DNA of 64,000 nucleotides from Pogona vitticeps (taxonomy: Eukaryota; Chordata; Lepidosauria; Squamata; Agamidae): assembly GCF_051106095.1 (NCBI RefSeq), contig NC_135792.1, forward strand, positions 13,821,501 to 13,885,500, in the 5' to 3' direction. Position numbers and translations under genes: made by a program. Under the pieces are notes generated by a model, which saw only the letters and a program-made list of their open reading frames with translations, was not told the DNA's origin and searched no databases. Below are positions 63,943-64,000 of this stretch, one piece after another; the first letter of the stretch is position 1; each line of letters opens with the position of its first letter.

Positions 63943-64000
63943 GGGTATCTGCCTGTAGCCATAGTTCTTTTAGTAGCCCTCTGCGAATCCACACAATCGG
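63943..64000 (+). mobile_element. DIRS terminus at the window edge (copy 7)
   Basis: GCCTGTAGCCATAGTTCTTT and GAATCCACACAATC match DIRS terminal or internal complementary sequence of the copy-2 type (compare 23590-23640). The rest lies beyond the window. Confidence 0.65.

Overview
The window looks like intronic and intergenic DNA of a squamate reptile, most likely a lizard. Evidence: exons of two vertebrate genes in their usual tail-to-tail order, plus a repeat set typical of squamates (RTE-BovB LINE, Sauria-type SINEs, DIRS-like tyrosine-recombinase retrotransposons, CR1/L2, L1 and Vingi-like LINEs, Gmr1-type Ty3/gypsy elements, hAT and Tigger-like MITEs). Species cannot be named.

Host genes. 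The plus strand carries the last eight recognisable coding exons of TDRD12, a piRNA-pathway Tudor/helicase protein. They run from the end of the second Tudor region (13190) through a complete CS domain (44267-44613) to the stop at 50042. Every junction is phase-compatible, except that one donor (27507 or 27526) is ambiguous. The minus strand carries the last five coding exons of SLC7A9, the b(0,+) cystine/dibasic amino acid transporter light chain, from 57789 down to the stop at 53441. The genes converge, with candidate poly(A) signals facing each other near 52042-52089.

Layout. 1-4911: LTR-like relic, unidentified coding relic, a DIRS fossil. 4912-12567: a Gmr1-type Ty3/gypsy fossil on the minus strand with both LTRs and a 5-bp target duplication; its integrase lies upstream of reverse transcriptase. 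12770-14261: L2-like LINE end and two TDRD12 exons. 14500-25190: one BovB LINE holding a solo LTR and a Tigger-like MITE, the MITE in turn holding the best-preserved DIRS element (17991-23898). 25704-32134: DIRS fragment between 77-bp direct repeats, a TDRD12 exon, another DIRS fossil with a Sauria SINE, and a short TDRD12 exon. 32332-44012: Tigger-like MITE, old DIRS pieces, LTR pieces, another DIRS split by a hAT element, and an old L1 split by CR1. 44267-50042: the last TDRD12 exons, MITEs and a Vingi-like LINE with an 803-codon open frame. 50043-57789: 3' ends of both genes. 57790-64000: SLC7A9 intron with a young 5'-truncated L1, MITEs, a 5S-derived SINE and the edge of another DIRS copy.

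No new cellular system was found. The most interesting things are the SR-rich Gag of the DIRS family, the three-level nesting, the inverted and direct duplications around DIRS copies, and a TE-silencing gene whose introns are almost wholly transposons.
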